In this document: positions 1-7,858 of the stretch, piece after piece | How positions within the stretch are numbered: position 1 is the stretch's first letter | Layout: every line of letters starts with the position of its first letter | NCBI GenBank assembly: GCA_035547695.1 | Contig: DASZUK010000004.1 | Span: 6,176-70,175, forward strand | DNA: 64,000 nucleotides | Origin: DASZUK01 sp035547695 | GTDB lineage: Bacteria > Actinomycetota > Acidimicrobiia > Acidimicrobiales > RAAP-2 | Direction: 5' to 3' | Made by a program: the position numbers and the translations under genes | Notes under the pieces: model-generated | What the model was told of the DNA's origin: nothing | The model's database searches: none | What the model saw: only the letters and a program-made list of their open reading frames with translations

Positions 1-115
1 CCAACTGCCGGATCTCCTCCACCGCCTCCAGTCGCCGCACCCGGGCCTCCAGCACCGCCAGCCCGCCGTCGGTGTCGCCGTTGCCGTCGGTGTCGGTGTC
101 GGTGTCGTCAGCCAT
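1..115 (-). CDS. N-terminal fragment of a probable SnoaL/NTF2-like protein (cut by window edge)
   Basis: Reading the minus strand from ATG at 115 gives about 38 codons: an acidic Asp/Thr repeat (MADDTDTDTDG), then a short helix containing RRLEAVEEIRQL. A leading helix of that kind followed by EIRQL is common at the start of SnoaL/NTF2-like proteins, but the domain itself lies outside the window, so this is only a suggestion. The ATG overlaps the last 8 bases of the upstream acyl-CoA synthetase gene, so the two are almost certainly co-transcribed and translationally coupled. Confidence 0.5.
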   Translation of the reverse strand, partial: MADDTDTDTDGNGDTDGGLAVLEARVRRLEAVEEIRQL

Positions 116-2312
116 CCTCGGTCCCCCCGTGCTCCACGACCACCAGGGCGTCCAGGGCCACCGCCCCCCGCCCCTCGTCCAGGACCAGCAGCGGGTTCAC
201 GTCCACCTCGGCGACGGTGCCGGCCAGCTCCATCCCGACGGCCTGCACCGCCATCACCGCGTCCAGCAGCGCCTCCACGTCGGCCGGCCACCGGCCGCGC
301 ACCCCGGTGAGCAACGGGAACCCCTTCAGCTCGGCCACCATCCGCCGGGCCTCGTCCCGGTCGAACGGCGGCACCCGGAACGCCACGTCCCCCAGCACCT
401 CGACCAGCACCCCGCCCAGGCCGACCATGACGGTGGGCCCGAACACCGGGTCCTGGCTGAGCCCCACCACCGTCTCCACCCCGCCGCCGACCATCTCGGC
501 CACGATGACCCCCTCGATGGCGACCGGAGCCCGGGCCACCAGGTCGTCGTAGGCCGCGGCCACCGCCGCGGCGTCGGCCACCCCCAGCCGGACCAGGCCG
601 GCGTCGGACTTGTGGGCGACCGCCCCGCCGCAGGCCTTCAGCACCACCGGGTACCCGACGTCGGCCGCCGCGGCCACCGCCTCGTCCGCCGACGTGCACA
701 GCCGGGCCGCCGGGGTGCGGATGCCGTAGGCCTGCAGCACCCGGCCGCTGTCCCATTCCGACAGGGTCCGTTTGGACAGGGCCCCACCGGACAGGGCCCC
801 ACCGGACGGGGCCCGCTCGGCCAGGACCCCCTCGGCCACGGCCCTGGCCGCCGATGGGGCCGCCGACGGGGCCGGCGAAAGGCCGGCGAACGGCGACCGG
901 TACCGGCGCTGGAAGTCGTAGTAGTCGAAGTAGGCCCGGACCGCGGTGGCGCAGTTGGCGAAGGTCCGGAACACGGCGATCTTCCGGGAGCCCAGCAGGA
1001 TGTCCCGGTAGGCCGCCTCGGTGCCGACCGGGGACCCCCAGATGACGCAGACCGGCTTGTCGGTGGTCTCGGCCACGTCCACCAGGTCCTGGGCCAGCTT
1101 GTCGCTCATCGGCGGGAACGCCCCGGTGATGGGGGCCACCAGCACCCCGACGTCGGGGTCCGCGACCAGGGTGTCCAGGATCTTGCGGCCCCGCCAGTCC
1201 CCGACGGGGTGGCCGCCGTTGTCGACCGGGTTGGACACCCGCAGGTACGACGGGATCCACTCGTGCAGCCGGTCCTGGGTGGCCTGGCTGAGCCGCGGCA
1301 GCCGGAGGCCGCGGCTGGCGCAGACGTCGGCCATGTGGGCGCCGGTGCCGCCGGAGATGGAGGTGATGACGACGCCGTCCCCGGTCGGGGGCCGGGCCCG
1401 GGCCAGCAGCACGGCGGTGTCGGCCAGCTCGTCCAGCCCCTCCACCCGGACGATGCCGGCCTGGCGGAGGGCGGCCCCGGCCACCGCGTCGGCCCCGGCC
1501 AGCTTGCCGGTGTGCGAACCGGCCATCGACCGGCCCTCCTCGGTCCGGCCCACCTTCACCATCACCACCGGCACCTTCCGCCGGGCGGCGTGGTCGGCGG
1601 CCAGCAGCAGGCTGCGGCCGTCCTTGAACCCCTCCACGTACGCGGCGATGGCCCCCACCTTGGGCTGGTCGGCGAAGTACCGGACGAAGTCGGCCACCTC
1701 CAGGTCGCCCTCGTTGCCGGTCGGCGCCCAGTACGCCAACCGGACCCCCAGCTCCTGGGTCTGGAAGATCGGCCGCCCCTGGTGCCCGCTCTGCGAGATC
1801 AGCGCGACGGCCGGACCGTCCAGGTCGGTCCGGAACTGCTCGAAGGCGTTCAGGTTGGTGTTCGGTCCCAGCAGCCGCATCCCGGTGGCCCGCACCTCGG
1901 CGGTCAGGGCGGCCTGGGCGGCCCGGCCGTCGGCCCCCAGCTCGGCGAACCCGGCGGTGAACACCACGGCGAACCCGAACCCCTTGCCGGCGGCCTGCCG
2001 GATGGCGTCGACGGGGTCCGACACCACGAAGGCCAGCACGTCCACCCCGTCCGGGAGGGCGGCCACCGACGGGACGCACGGGGTGTCGAACACCGTGGCC
2101 CGCTTGGGGTGCACCGGGAAGAACGTGGCCCCCATCCGCTGCGCCCACTGGTGCAACTGCCGGGTGATCCCGGTGTTGGGCCGCCCCTCCTCGTCGGAGG
2201 CCCCGACCACCGCCACCGTGGTGGGGTGGAAGAACCGGTCCAGGTCGGCGTCCTCCAGGGTCACCGGGCGGCCGCTGACGTCCACATCGGGTGGCACGGC
2301 GTCGGGGGGCAC
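108..2312 (-). CDS. Acetate--CoA ligase (NDP-forming) family acyl-CoA synthetase, fused alpha-beta type
   Basis: About 734 residues. Domains in order: an N-terminal Rossmann CoA-binding domain (VAVVGAS near residue 35), two succinyl-CoA-ligase-like domains carrying the motif AGSHTGKLAG (about residue 266), whose His is the phosphorylated residue in this family, and a C-terminal ATP-grasp domain (about 500-730, with GYPVVLKACG). The family makes an acyl-CoA from acid, CoA and NTP through acyl-phosphate and phospho-His. The substrate cannot be read from sequence. I chose GTG 2312 because a GGTGGTAGG purine tract precedes it and because a palindrome (2335-2344) lies upstream; the open frame continues to 2396, so a longer form is possible. 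It diverges from the amidohydrolase gene. Confidence 0.85.
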   Translation of the reverse strand: MPPDAVPPDVDVSGRPVTLEDADLDRFFHPTTVAVVGASDEEGRPNTGITRQLHQWAQRMGATFFPVHPKRATVFDTPCVPSVAALPDGVDVLAFVVSDPVDAIRQAAGKGFGFAVVFTAGFAELGADGRAAQAALTAEVRATGMRLLGPNTNLNAFEQFRTDLDGPAVALISQSGHQGRPIFQTQELGVRLAYWAPTGNEGDLEVADFVRYFADQPKVGAIAAYVEGFKDGRSLLLAADHAARRKVPVVMVKVGRTEEGRSMAGSHTGKLAGADAVAGAALRQAGIVRVEGLDELADTAVLLARARPPTGDGVVITSISGGTGAHMADVCASRGLRLPRLSQATQDRLHEWIPSYLRVSNPVDNGGHPVGDWRGRKILDTLVADPDVGVLVAPITGAFPPMSDKLAQDLVDVAETTDKPVCVIWGSPVGTEAAYRDILLGSRKIAVFRTFANCATAVRAYFDYYDFQRRYRSPFAGLSPAPSAAPSAARAVAEGVLAERAPSGGALSGGALSKRTLSEWDSGRVLQAYGIRTPAARLCTSADEAVAAAADVGYPVVLKACGGAVAHKSDAGLVRLGVADAAAVAAAYDDLVARAPVAIEGVIVAEMVGGGVETVVGLSQDPVFGPTVMVGLGGVLVEVLGDVAFRVPPFDRDEARRMVAELKGFPLLTGVRGRWPADVEALLDAVMAVQAVGMELAGTVAEVDVNPLLVLDEGRGAVALDALVVVEHGGTEDG

Positions 2313-2334
2313 GCCGCGGCACCCTACCACCAAG

Positions 2335-2344
2335 CAAGCGCTTG
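2335..2344. promoter_or_regulatory. Palindromic operator candidate CAAGCGCTTG
   Basis: A perfect 10-bp palindrome in the divergent region between the acyl-CoA synthetase and the amidohydrolase. The form CAAG-NN-CTTG resembles sites bound by TetR-family regulators of acyl-CoA and steroid catabolism such as KstR2. No regulator gene is adjacent, so the match is suggestive only. Confidence 0.4.
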
Positions 2345-2398
2345 GAACCCACCCGGCGGTCCAGTTGGTAAACTTCGGGAAGAGCTGACACACCATCA

Positions 2399-2437
2399 GA
2401 TGCAGCGTGTAGATGCAGCATTTGTGAAGATGCAGCG
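2399..2437. repeat. Three direct copies of GATGCAGC before the amidohydrolase
   Basis: GATGCAGC(G/A) occurs at 2399, 2412 and 2429, spaced 13 and 17 bp, just upstream of the ribosome-binding site of the amidohydrolase. The spacing is compatible with repeated protein binding on one DNA face or with a short slippage product; the sequence alone does not decide. Confidence 0.45.
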
Positions 2438-2455
2438 TTGGATCGGAGCGAGCCG

Positions 2456-3655
2456 ATGCCGGACATCCCCAAGATCATCAGCGTCGACGACCACGTGGTG
2501 GAGCCGGCCCACGTCTGGGAGCGGTGGATGCCGTCCAGGTTCGCCGACCGCGCCCCCCGGGTGGAGCGGCGCGGCATCGGCCCCATGAAGCACATCGGGG
2601 GCGGCGTCTACGACATCACCTGGGACCCGGAGGGCCCGAAGGCGGACTGCTGGGTGTTCGAGGACCTGGTGTACGTGCACAAGCGCCACGTCGCCGCCGT
2701 CGGGTACGACCGCGACGAGATGACCATGACCCCGATGACCTACGACGAGATGCGGCCCGGCTGCTACGACGTGGCCGCCCGGGTGGCCGACATGGAGATG
2801 AACCATGTCGAGGCCTCCCTGTGCTTCCCGACCTTCCCCCGGTTCTGCGGCCAGACCTTCACCGAGGCCACCACCGACCGCGAGCTGGGCATGGCCTGCA
2901 TCACGGCCTACAACGACTGGATGGTGGACGAGTGGTGCGGGGACAGCGGCGGCGTCAACATCCCGCTGTGCCTCATCCCGCTGTGGGACGCCGACCTGGC
3001 CGCCGCCGAGGTCCGCCGGAACGCCGAGCGCGGGGTCCGGGCGGTGTGCTTCAGCGAGATCCCCCCGCACCTCGGCCTGCCCAGCATCCACTCCGGCTAC
3101 TGGGACCGGTTCTTCGCGGCCTGCGCCCAGACCGGCACGGTGGTGTGCATGCACATCGGGTCGTCCTCCAAGATGCCGGCCACCTCCGGCGACGCCCCCG
3201 TGGCGGTCGCCGCCACCCTGTCGTTCGGCAACGCCATGGCGTCGCTGGCCGACTTCCTGTTCTCCGGCGTCCTGGTCCGGTTCCCGGACCTCCGGTTGGC
3301 CTACTCCGAGGGCCAGATCGGCTGGCTGCCGTACATCCTGGAGCGCGCCGACGACGTCTGGATGGAGCACCGCGCCTGGGGCGGCGTCCGCGACATCGTG
3401 CCGGAGCCGCCGTCCACCTACTACTACCGGCAGGTCTACGGCTGCTTCTTCCGCGACCGGCACGGCCTGGAGTCCCTGGACCGGGTCGGGGTGGACAACA
3501 TCACCTTCGAGACCGACTACCCCCACACCGACTCCACCTGGCCCCACACCAAGGAGGTCGCCGAGAAGATGATGGGGGACCTCCCCGCGGAGGCCATCCG
3601 CAAGATCGTCCGCGGCAACGCCATCCGGATGCTGCAGCTCGACCTGGAGCCCTGA
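2456..3655 (+). CDS. Amidohydrolase-2 family metal-dependent hydrolase
   Basis: 399 residues, the usual size of the amidohydrolase_2 (TIM-barrel, ACMSD/LigJ-like) family in actinobacteria. The N-terminal metal motif is SVDDHVVEP (residues 9-17). A mid-protein MHIGSS supplies another metal His and the C-terminal FETDYPHTDSTWP carries the conserved Asp. Such enzymes act as decarboxylases or hydrolases on aromatic or lactone substrates; the substrate here is unknown. ATG 2456 is preferred over an in-frame TTG at 2438 because GGAGCGAG lies at the right distance upstream and MPDIPKIISVDDH is the typical start. It is divergent from the acyl-CoA synthetase and followed by a strong hairpin. Confidence 0.88.
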   Translation: MPDIPKIISVDDHVVEPAHVWERWMPSRFADRAPRVERRGIGPMKHIGGGVYDITWDPEGPKADCWVFEDLVYVHKRHVAAVGYDRDEMTMTPMTYDEMRPGCYDVAARVADMEMNHVEASLCFPTFPRFCGQTFTEATTDRELGMACITAYNDWMVDEWCGDSGGVNIPLCLIPLWDADLAAAEVRRNAERGVRAVCFSEIPPHLGLPSIHSGYWDRFFAACAQTGTVVCMHIGSSSKMPATSGDAPVAVAATLSFGNAMASLADFLFSGVLVRFPDLRLAYSEGQIGWLPYILERADDVWMEHRAWGGVRDIVPEPPSTYYYRQVYGCFFRDRHGLESLDRVGVDNITFETDYPHTDSTWPHTKEVAEKMMGDLPAEAIRKIVRGNAIRMLQLDLEP

Positions 3656-3661
3656 GCCAGT

Positions 3662-3706
3662 GGTAGGCCCGGGCCGGCCGAGGCCCTGTTCCGGGAGGGG
3701 CCTACC
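3662..3706. terminator. Hairpin terminator with 9-bp stem
   Basis: GGTAGGCCC (3662-3670) pairs with GGGCCTACC (3698-3706). It starts a few bases after the amidohydrolase stop and lies between convergent genes, so it may terminate both. There is no clear U-tract. Confidence 0.6.
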
Positions 3707-3757
3707 GGCGCTGGGCCGGCTGGCACCGGCGCAGCGCAACCGAAGTCTCCTCCACAT

Positions 3758-4234
3758 TCACGGTGTGATGACCACCGTGATGTTGGCACCGAAGGCGAGA
3801 CCACCACATGCGCCGGCAAAGGCATCTGTAGGTGCTCTGAGGACAAGTGTGAACTTGAGCGGAGGATAGACCGGTGTTGGTGTCACCGGAGGTGTGCGGA
3901 ATAGCGATACAACGCAGACAGCTCCCCCGGGGATCCTGAGCACCACTGTTCCAGCAACGAATCTTGTCAGCGGTGCAGGTGTCAATACGATTGTAAGTGT
4001 CGCGGTGATGCCGCCTCCGGCTGTGCATCCGCGACCGACGACGAATCCAGCGATTGTTGTGGCTAGGGCGGCTGTACAAATGATGGCACCCAACCCGGCT
4101 GCCGTGACCACAACACGCACTGGACCGTTTATTGGTGTCGCACCGGCGACGGTGGCACCAGAAAACGTGATCCCTCCGAGTGGAAGAAGCAATGCCGCGG
4201 CGATACCGCATGACTTCACGAGCTGTGACTTCAC
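3758..4234 (-). CDS. Small secreted protein of unknown function
   Basis: 158 residues. An N-terminal signal peptide is clear: MKSQLVKSCG, then a hydrophobic core AAALLLPLGG and a small-residue cleavage region near residue 30 (AGATPINGP). The mature part is rich in Val, Thr, Ala and Gly, looks beta-rich, and has several Cys (about positions 53, 70, 107 and 143) that could form disulfides. The start is a GTG at 4234 preceded by AGGAGGAA with ideal spacing, which strongly supports translation. Base composition is clearly lower in GC than the neighbours and codon use is relaxed, hinting at foreign origin. I do not recognise the family. Confidence 0.7.
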   Translation of the reverse strand: MKSQLVKSCGIAAALLLPLGGITFSGATVAGATPINGPVRVVVTAAGLGAIICTAALATTIAGFVVGRGCTAGGGITATLTIVLTPAPLTRFVAGTVVLRIPGGAVCVVSLFRTPPVTPTPVYPPLKFTLVLRAPTDAFAGACGGLAFGANITVVITP

Positions 4235-4584
4235 AGTTATTCCTCCTATGCGACCGAACGAACAGGGTGGTGCTGATTGTCGGTCGTCTACTCGGTACCC
4301 CCCAGTCAGCTTAATTAATTAACAGGGAAGTCTGCTCGAGTCAATATTTTACAGAAAGAGAAAGAAAAAATCCTATTACGATGTGAAAAATTCTTAAGGC
4401 GACACATACAAAAGGCCTTTCCAACTCAAAGTTATAGGCCGGGCTTGGTGCCTTTGCTGTTGCCGCGTCGATCGCCACGGGGCCGGCGCGGTCGGCGACG
4501 AGACGTCAGCCCGCCTTCGCCTGGGCGCCGTGGCGTGCCGGCAGGTGGCTTGGTCCTGGCCCGTCCCGCCGCACGCCGTCCTGC
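4235..4584. other. AT-rich intergenic stretch between divergent genes
   Basis: About 350 bp without a convincing gene. It is the most AT-rich part of the window, with the palindrome TTAATTAATTAA near 4311-4322 and purine runs near 4355-4370. It should hold the promoter of the secreted protein on the minus strand. No tRNA or known riboswitch form was recognised. Confidence 0.5.
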
Positions 4585-4590
4585 CATAGT
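4585..4590 (+). promoter_or_regulatory. -10 box CATAGT, leaderless spacing
   Basis: CATAGT ends 6 nt before ATG 4597 of the LLM oxidoreductase. The ATG has only a weak purine tract before it, so transcription may begin at or next to the start codon. Confidence 0.4.
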
Positions 4591-4596
4591 GGCGGG

Positions 4597-5556
4597 ATGC
4601 GGCTCGGCATCTTCCTGGACCTCCGGAACCCCTCGCAGTGGCAGCGGCCGTGGGCCGACCACTACCGGCAGCAGTTGGACCTCGTCGTGGAGGCCGAACG
4701 GCTGGGCGCCGGCAGCGTGTGGCTGACCGAGCACCACCGGTTCGACGACGGCTACCTGACCCAGCCGTTGACGCTGGCCGCCGCGGTGGCCGCCCGGACG
4801 AGCACCGTCCGCATCGGCACCGCCATCCTGCTGGCCCCGTTGCGGCACCCGGTGCACATCGCCGAGGAGGCCACCGTGGTGGACCTGGTGTCCGGCGGCC
4901 GGGTCGAGATCGGCCTCGGCGCCGGCTACGTGGCCGAGGAGTACCGGCTGTTCGGGGTGGACCCCGCCGGCCGGTACGGCGTCACCGACGCCACCTACCG
5001 CGAGCTCCGTCGGCTGCTGGACGGCGACGAGCTGACCCCGCCGCCCCTGCAGCGGCCGTTCCCGCTGTGGCTGGGGTACCAGGGGCCCCGCAACGCCCGC
5101 CGCGCCGGGCGGTTGGGGGCAGGGCTGCTCACCCTGAACCGGCAGGCCTTCGACCACTACACGGCCGGCCGGGCCGCCGCCGGCCACGACCCCGCCGCCG
5201 CCCGGGTCAGCGGCCTCGTGGACGTGGTGGTGGCCGACGACCCCGACCGGGCATGGGCCCAGATCGTGCCGCACTACCTGCACCAGCTCAACACCTACCG
5301 CGAGGCCGGTGGTGCCGGCGCGCCGCTGACCGCCGCCGACCTCGGTGACCGCCACGGCAAGGGCGGGGCCGCGGTCAACGTGAAGCTGGCGGTTCTGTCC
5401 GTCGACGAGGCCGTCGCCGACATCCGGCGGCGGACCGACGGGCTGCCGGTGGTGCACGCCTACGCCTGGGCCACCGTCGGCGGCATGCCCGACGACCTCA
5501 GCCTCCGGCACGTCCAGCTACTGCTCGGTCCGGTCCGCCAGGCCCTGGGGGCCTGA
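4597..5556 (+). CDS. LLM-class (bacterial luciferase-like) flavin-dependent oxidoreductase
   Basis: 319 residues, a full-length luciferase-like TIM barrel. The start MRLGIFLDLRN is typical, and the motif WLTEHHRFDDGY (about residues 42-53), the stretch STVRIGTAILLAPLRHPV and the GRVEIGLGAGY segment are hallmarks of the family. Members use F420 or reduced FMN for monooxygenation or hydride transfer; the substrate cannot be assigned. It is convergent with the cyclase-family gene, with repeat and palindrome sequences between them. Confidence 0.88.
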   Translation: MRLGIFLDLRNPSQWQRPWADHYRQQLDLVVEAERLGAGSVWLTEHHRFDDGYLTQPLTLAAAVAARTSTVRIGTAILLAPLRHPVHIAEEATVVDLVSGGRVEIGLGAGYVAEEYRLFGVDPAGRYGVTDATYRELRRLLDGDELTPPPLQRPFPLWLGYQGPRNARRAGRLGAGLLTLNRQAFDHYTAGRAAAGHDPAAARVSGLVDVVVADDPDRAWAQIVPHYLHQLNTYREAGGAGAPLTAADLGDRHGKGGAAVNVKLAVLSVDEAVADIRRRTDGLPVVHAYAWATVGGMPDDLSLRHVQLLLGPVRQALGA

Positions 5557-5625
5557 AGACAGGAGCCGGAGACGGGGGCCGGAAGACGGGAGCCGGAGAC
5601 GGGGGCCCGAAGACGGGCCGGAGAC
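5555..5625. repeat. Tandem repeat, period 27, about 2.6 copies
   Basis: A 26-bp unit beginning GAAGAC and ending GACGGGGGCC starts at 5555 and 5582, with a partial third copy at 5609. It begins inside the LLM stop codon and runs into the palindromes that follow. Probably a replication-slippage product in the convergent intergenic region. Confidence 0.7.
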
Positions 5626-5654
5626 GTCTCCGCGGCGACGTCTCCGCGGAGACG
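5620..5654. terminator. Adjacent perfect palindromes, probable bidirectional terminator
   Basis: GGAGACGTCTCC (5620-5631) and CGTCTCCGCGGAGACG (5639-5654) are each perfectly self-complementary and share ACGTCTCCGCGG. They lie between two convergent genes, where a terminator for both strands is expected. A related palindrome occurs at 22678-22701. Confidence 0.55.
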
Positions 5655-5657
5655 CGT

Positions 5658-6641
5658 TCAGGCGACGACGACCGGGTTGACCGGGCTGCCGGACCCGCCG
5701 GTGACCAACAGGGGGGCGGCCACGAACAGGCCCTCCACGACGCCGTCGGCGGCCATCGGGGTCAGCACCAGGTGCTCGAACAGGACCACCCCCAGTTGGT
5801 GCAGCAGGGCCACGTGCACCGGCAGGTAGCCGCCGTTGTCGAACGGGATCACCTCCACCGCGGCGTTGTCGGCCCCCACCGCCGCCAGGTCGTGGTCGGC
5901 GACGAAGTCCACCGTGGACAGGTCCAGGCCGGGCTGGGCGTACGGCGGCTTCTCCCCGCGGCCCAGCGAGGCGAACAGGTCCAACCAGCCGGTGCGGACC
6001 AGCAGCACGTCCCCGGCGGCCAGGGTCACCCCGGCGGCCGACCGGCAGGCCTCCAGCAGGTCGGCGTCCACCCGCTGCCCCGGCTCCAGCCAGTCCACCC
6101 CCAGGTGGCCCGCCACGTCCAGCAGCACCGCCCGGCCCACCACCGACCCCACCTTCTCGATCCCGCACCGCGACGCCCCCCGGTTGGCCTCCACGGCACC
6201 GGCCGAGAACCCGTTGTACAGGGTGCCGTCCGACACGCAGTGGGCCAGGGCGTCCATGTGGGTGCCGTTGTGAGTGGGCACCGTCAGGACGTCCTCGTTG
6301 AACCCCACGGTGCCGTCGGAGCCGAGCTTGGCGAACATGTCCTTGTCGGTGTCCCGGAACAGCGCGTACCGCTCCGGGGTCGGCCGGAAGTCGATCAGCG
6401 GCACCCCCTTGCGCTGCACCTTCAGCCCCAGGGCATAGGTCCGGCCGGTTCGGCAGGCGGCCGCCCCGGCCAGCACCTGGGCCGGCCCGATCAGGTTGAG
6501 GGCCCCCCGCTCGTCGTCGGCTCCCCACCGACCCCAGTTGTGCCGGGCGCCGCCGCCGGTGCCGCCGGTGCCGCCGCCGGTGTCGCCGGGGGCTCCGGTG
6601 CCGTCGGGGGCTGGGGTCGGTTCGATGGTGGCGTCAGTCAT
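5658..6641 (-). CDS. Cyclase-family (kynurenine formamidase-like) metal-dependent hydrolase
   Basis: 327 residues. The metal-binding signature of the cyclase/formamidase family, HNGTHMDALAH, is at residues 124-134. HNWGRWGADDERGALNLI (34-51) is the usual start of the larger actinobacterial subgroup. Residues 11-33 are a Gly/Thr-rich low-complexity segment. The family hydrolyses formamides, cyclic imides or lactones; the substrate is not determinable here. Its ATG is 20 bp from the divergent GTG of the questin-oxidase-like gene, and the two share an overlapping -10 region. Confidence 0.85.
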   Translation of the reverse strand: MTDATIEPTPAPDGTGAPGDTGGGTGGTGGGARHNWGRWGADDERGALNLIGPAQVLAGAAACRTGRTYALGLKVQRKGVPLIDFRPTPERYALFRDTDKDMFAKLGSDGTVGFNEDVLTVPTHNGTHMDALAHCVSDGTLYNGFSAGAVEANRGASRCGIEKVGSVVGRAVLLDVAGHLGVDWLEPGQRVDADLLEACRSAAGVTLAAGDVLLVRTGWLDLFASLGRGEKPPYAQPGLDLSTVDFVADHDLAAVGADNAAVEVIPFDNGGYLPVHVALLHQLGVVLFEHLVLTPMAADGVVEGLFVAAPLLVTGGSGSPVNPVVVA

Positions 6642-6649
6642 GGCGACGC

Positions 6650-6656
6650 CATACTA
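6650..6656. promoter_or_regulatory. Overlapping divergent -10 elements
   Basis: On the plus strand CATACT (6650-6655) ends 6 nt before GTG 6662. On the minus strand the same bases read TAGTAT (6656-6651), 9 nt before ATG 6641. Both genes therefore look leaderless or nearly so, and the two promoters cannot both be melted by separate polymerases at the same moment. Confidence 0.45.
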
Positions 6657-6661
6657 GGAAG

Positions 6662-7795
6662 GTGAACCCCGGGTCGGACCAGGTGCCGCCGGACCAGGTG
6701 CCGCCGGGCCAGGTGCTGTCGGACCAGGTACTGGACGACGCCCTGGCCGCCCTGGACGGCTACGGGCCGGAGTTCGGCCACGGGCTGGCCAACCATGGCC
6801 CGATGGCCGCCGAGGCGTTGGTGGCCCTGGGCCGGTCCGAGGACGTGCCGGCGTTCGTCACCGCCTACCGCCGCCGCCTGCGGCCGGCACCGCCGCCCGG
6901 GCGGGCCCTGCCGCCCGGGGAGTGGGAGGGCGCGCTCGGCCGGGTCGACCGGTGGGCGGACTGGGTGGCCCTGTTCGACCGCGAGCTGGACGCGGAGCCG
7001 TTCGACGAGGTGACGGCCCGATGGGTGCCGCGGCTGGCCCCGGGGTCGATGGCCGCGGCCACCCACGGGTTGATCCGCACCGCCCACGCCGTCCGGTCGC
7101 TGTGCCGGGCCGGGGCCACCCCCGGCTCGGACCGGCCGGCGGCGCCGTCGCGGCGACGGGACGAGCTGGCCCGGGGGCTGGCCTACTGGGCGGCCCGGTA
7201 CCAGGAGGTGCCGGGGCCGCCGTTGCTGGTCGGCCGCGACGGGGTGGAGGCGGCGCTGGCCGGCCTGCCGGTCCTCCCGGAGGAGGCCCCCCGGGAATGG
7301 TTGATCGCCGACCGGGTGCGGCACCTGGACATGGTGGCGGCGCCGTTCGAGCAGGCGGTGGCCGCCCTGGCGCCGCCGGACGACCCGGCGGCGGCCCTGG
7401 CCCAGTTGGCCGCCGGCGGCGCGGTGGCCTACCTGGCCAACGCCGAGGACGGTGACGCCGTGGCCCTGGTCCATGCCGTCACCGCCCCGATGGCCCTGGA
7501 CCTGCTGTTGCCGGTGGTCGACGGGGCCGACCGGCCGACGGTGTTCGCCTACGCCTGGCAGGCCGTGGCCGCCCTGCACGCCTGCTTCGCCCCCCGCCGC
7601 GGCGCCCCCCCGGCAGTCGACGACCGGGGTGGCGACGACGAGCCGTTCGACCAGGCCGTGCTGGCCGCCGCGGCCGCGGCCAGTGGGGACGAGCACGCCA
7701 TCAAGCTGGCCGAGGCCGCCTACCGGGCGTACGCCGCCACCGGCCACCCGGCGCTGCCGGCCGCCGCGGTGGACGCCGCCTCCCGGCTGGGCTGA
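6662..7795 (+). CDS. Questin oxidase family protein (DUF4243)
   Basis: 377 residues, close to the family's usual length. The early segment YGPEFGHGLANHGPMAAEAL, in which His and Asn alternate, and the following stretch ending AYRRRL are characteristic. Fungal questin oxidase opens the anthraquinone questin by a Baeyer-Villiger-type reaction with NADPH; bacterial members are uncharacterised and often act on unknown polyketide or aromatic substrates. Starts at GTG 6662 with AGGAAG directly before it. The pairing with a cyclase-family hydrolase across a shared promoter suggests consecutive steps (oxidation, then lactone opening), which is inference. Confidence 0.75.
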   Translation: MNPGSDQVPPDQVPPGQVLSDQVLDDALAALDGYGPEFGHGLANHGPMAAEALVALGRSEDVPAFVTAYRRRLRPAPPPGRALPPGEWEGALGRVDRWADWVALFDRELDAEPFDEVTARWVPRLAPGSMAAATHGLIRTAHAVRSLCRAGATPGSDRPAAPSRRRDELARGLAYWAARYQEVPGPPLLVGRDGVEAALAGLPVLPEEAPREWLIADRVRHLDMVAAPFEQAVAALAPPDDPAAALAQLAAGGAVAYLANAEDGDAVALVHAVTAPMALDLLLPVVDGADRPTVFAYAWQAVAALHACFAPRRGAPPAVDDRGGDDEPFDQAVLAAAAAASGDEHAIKLAEAAYRAYAATGHPALPAAAVDAASRLG

Positions 7796-7858
7796 GCCGG
7801 CCCAGTTGAGAAATTCGCCTTGTTCTGGATCAGTTTTGGCCGGCGCTACTGTTGATGG

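Noticed and set aside
4235..4584. Riboswitch or small RNA in the AT-rich gap
   Set aside because: AT-rich but I found no conserved aptamer sequence or strong stem; kept only as promoter region.
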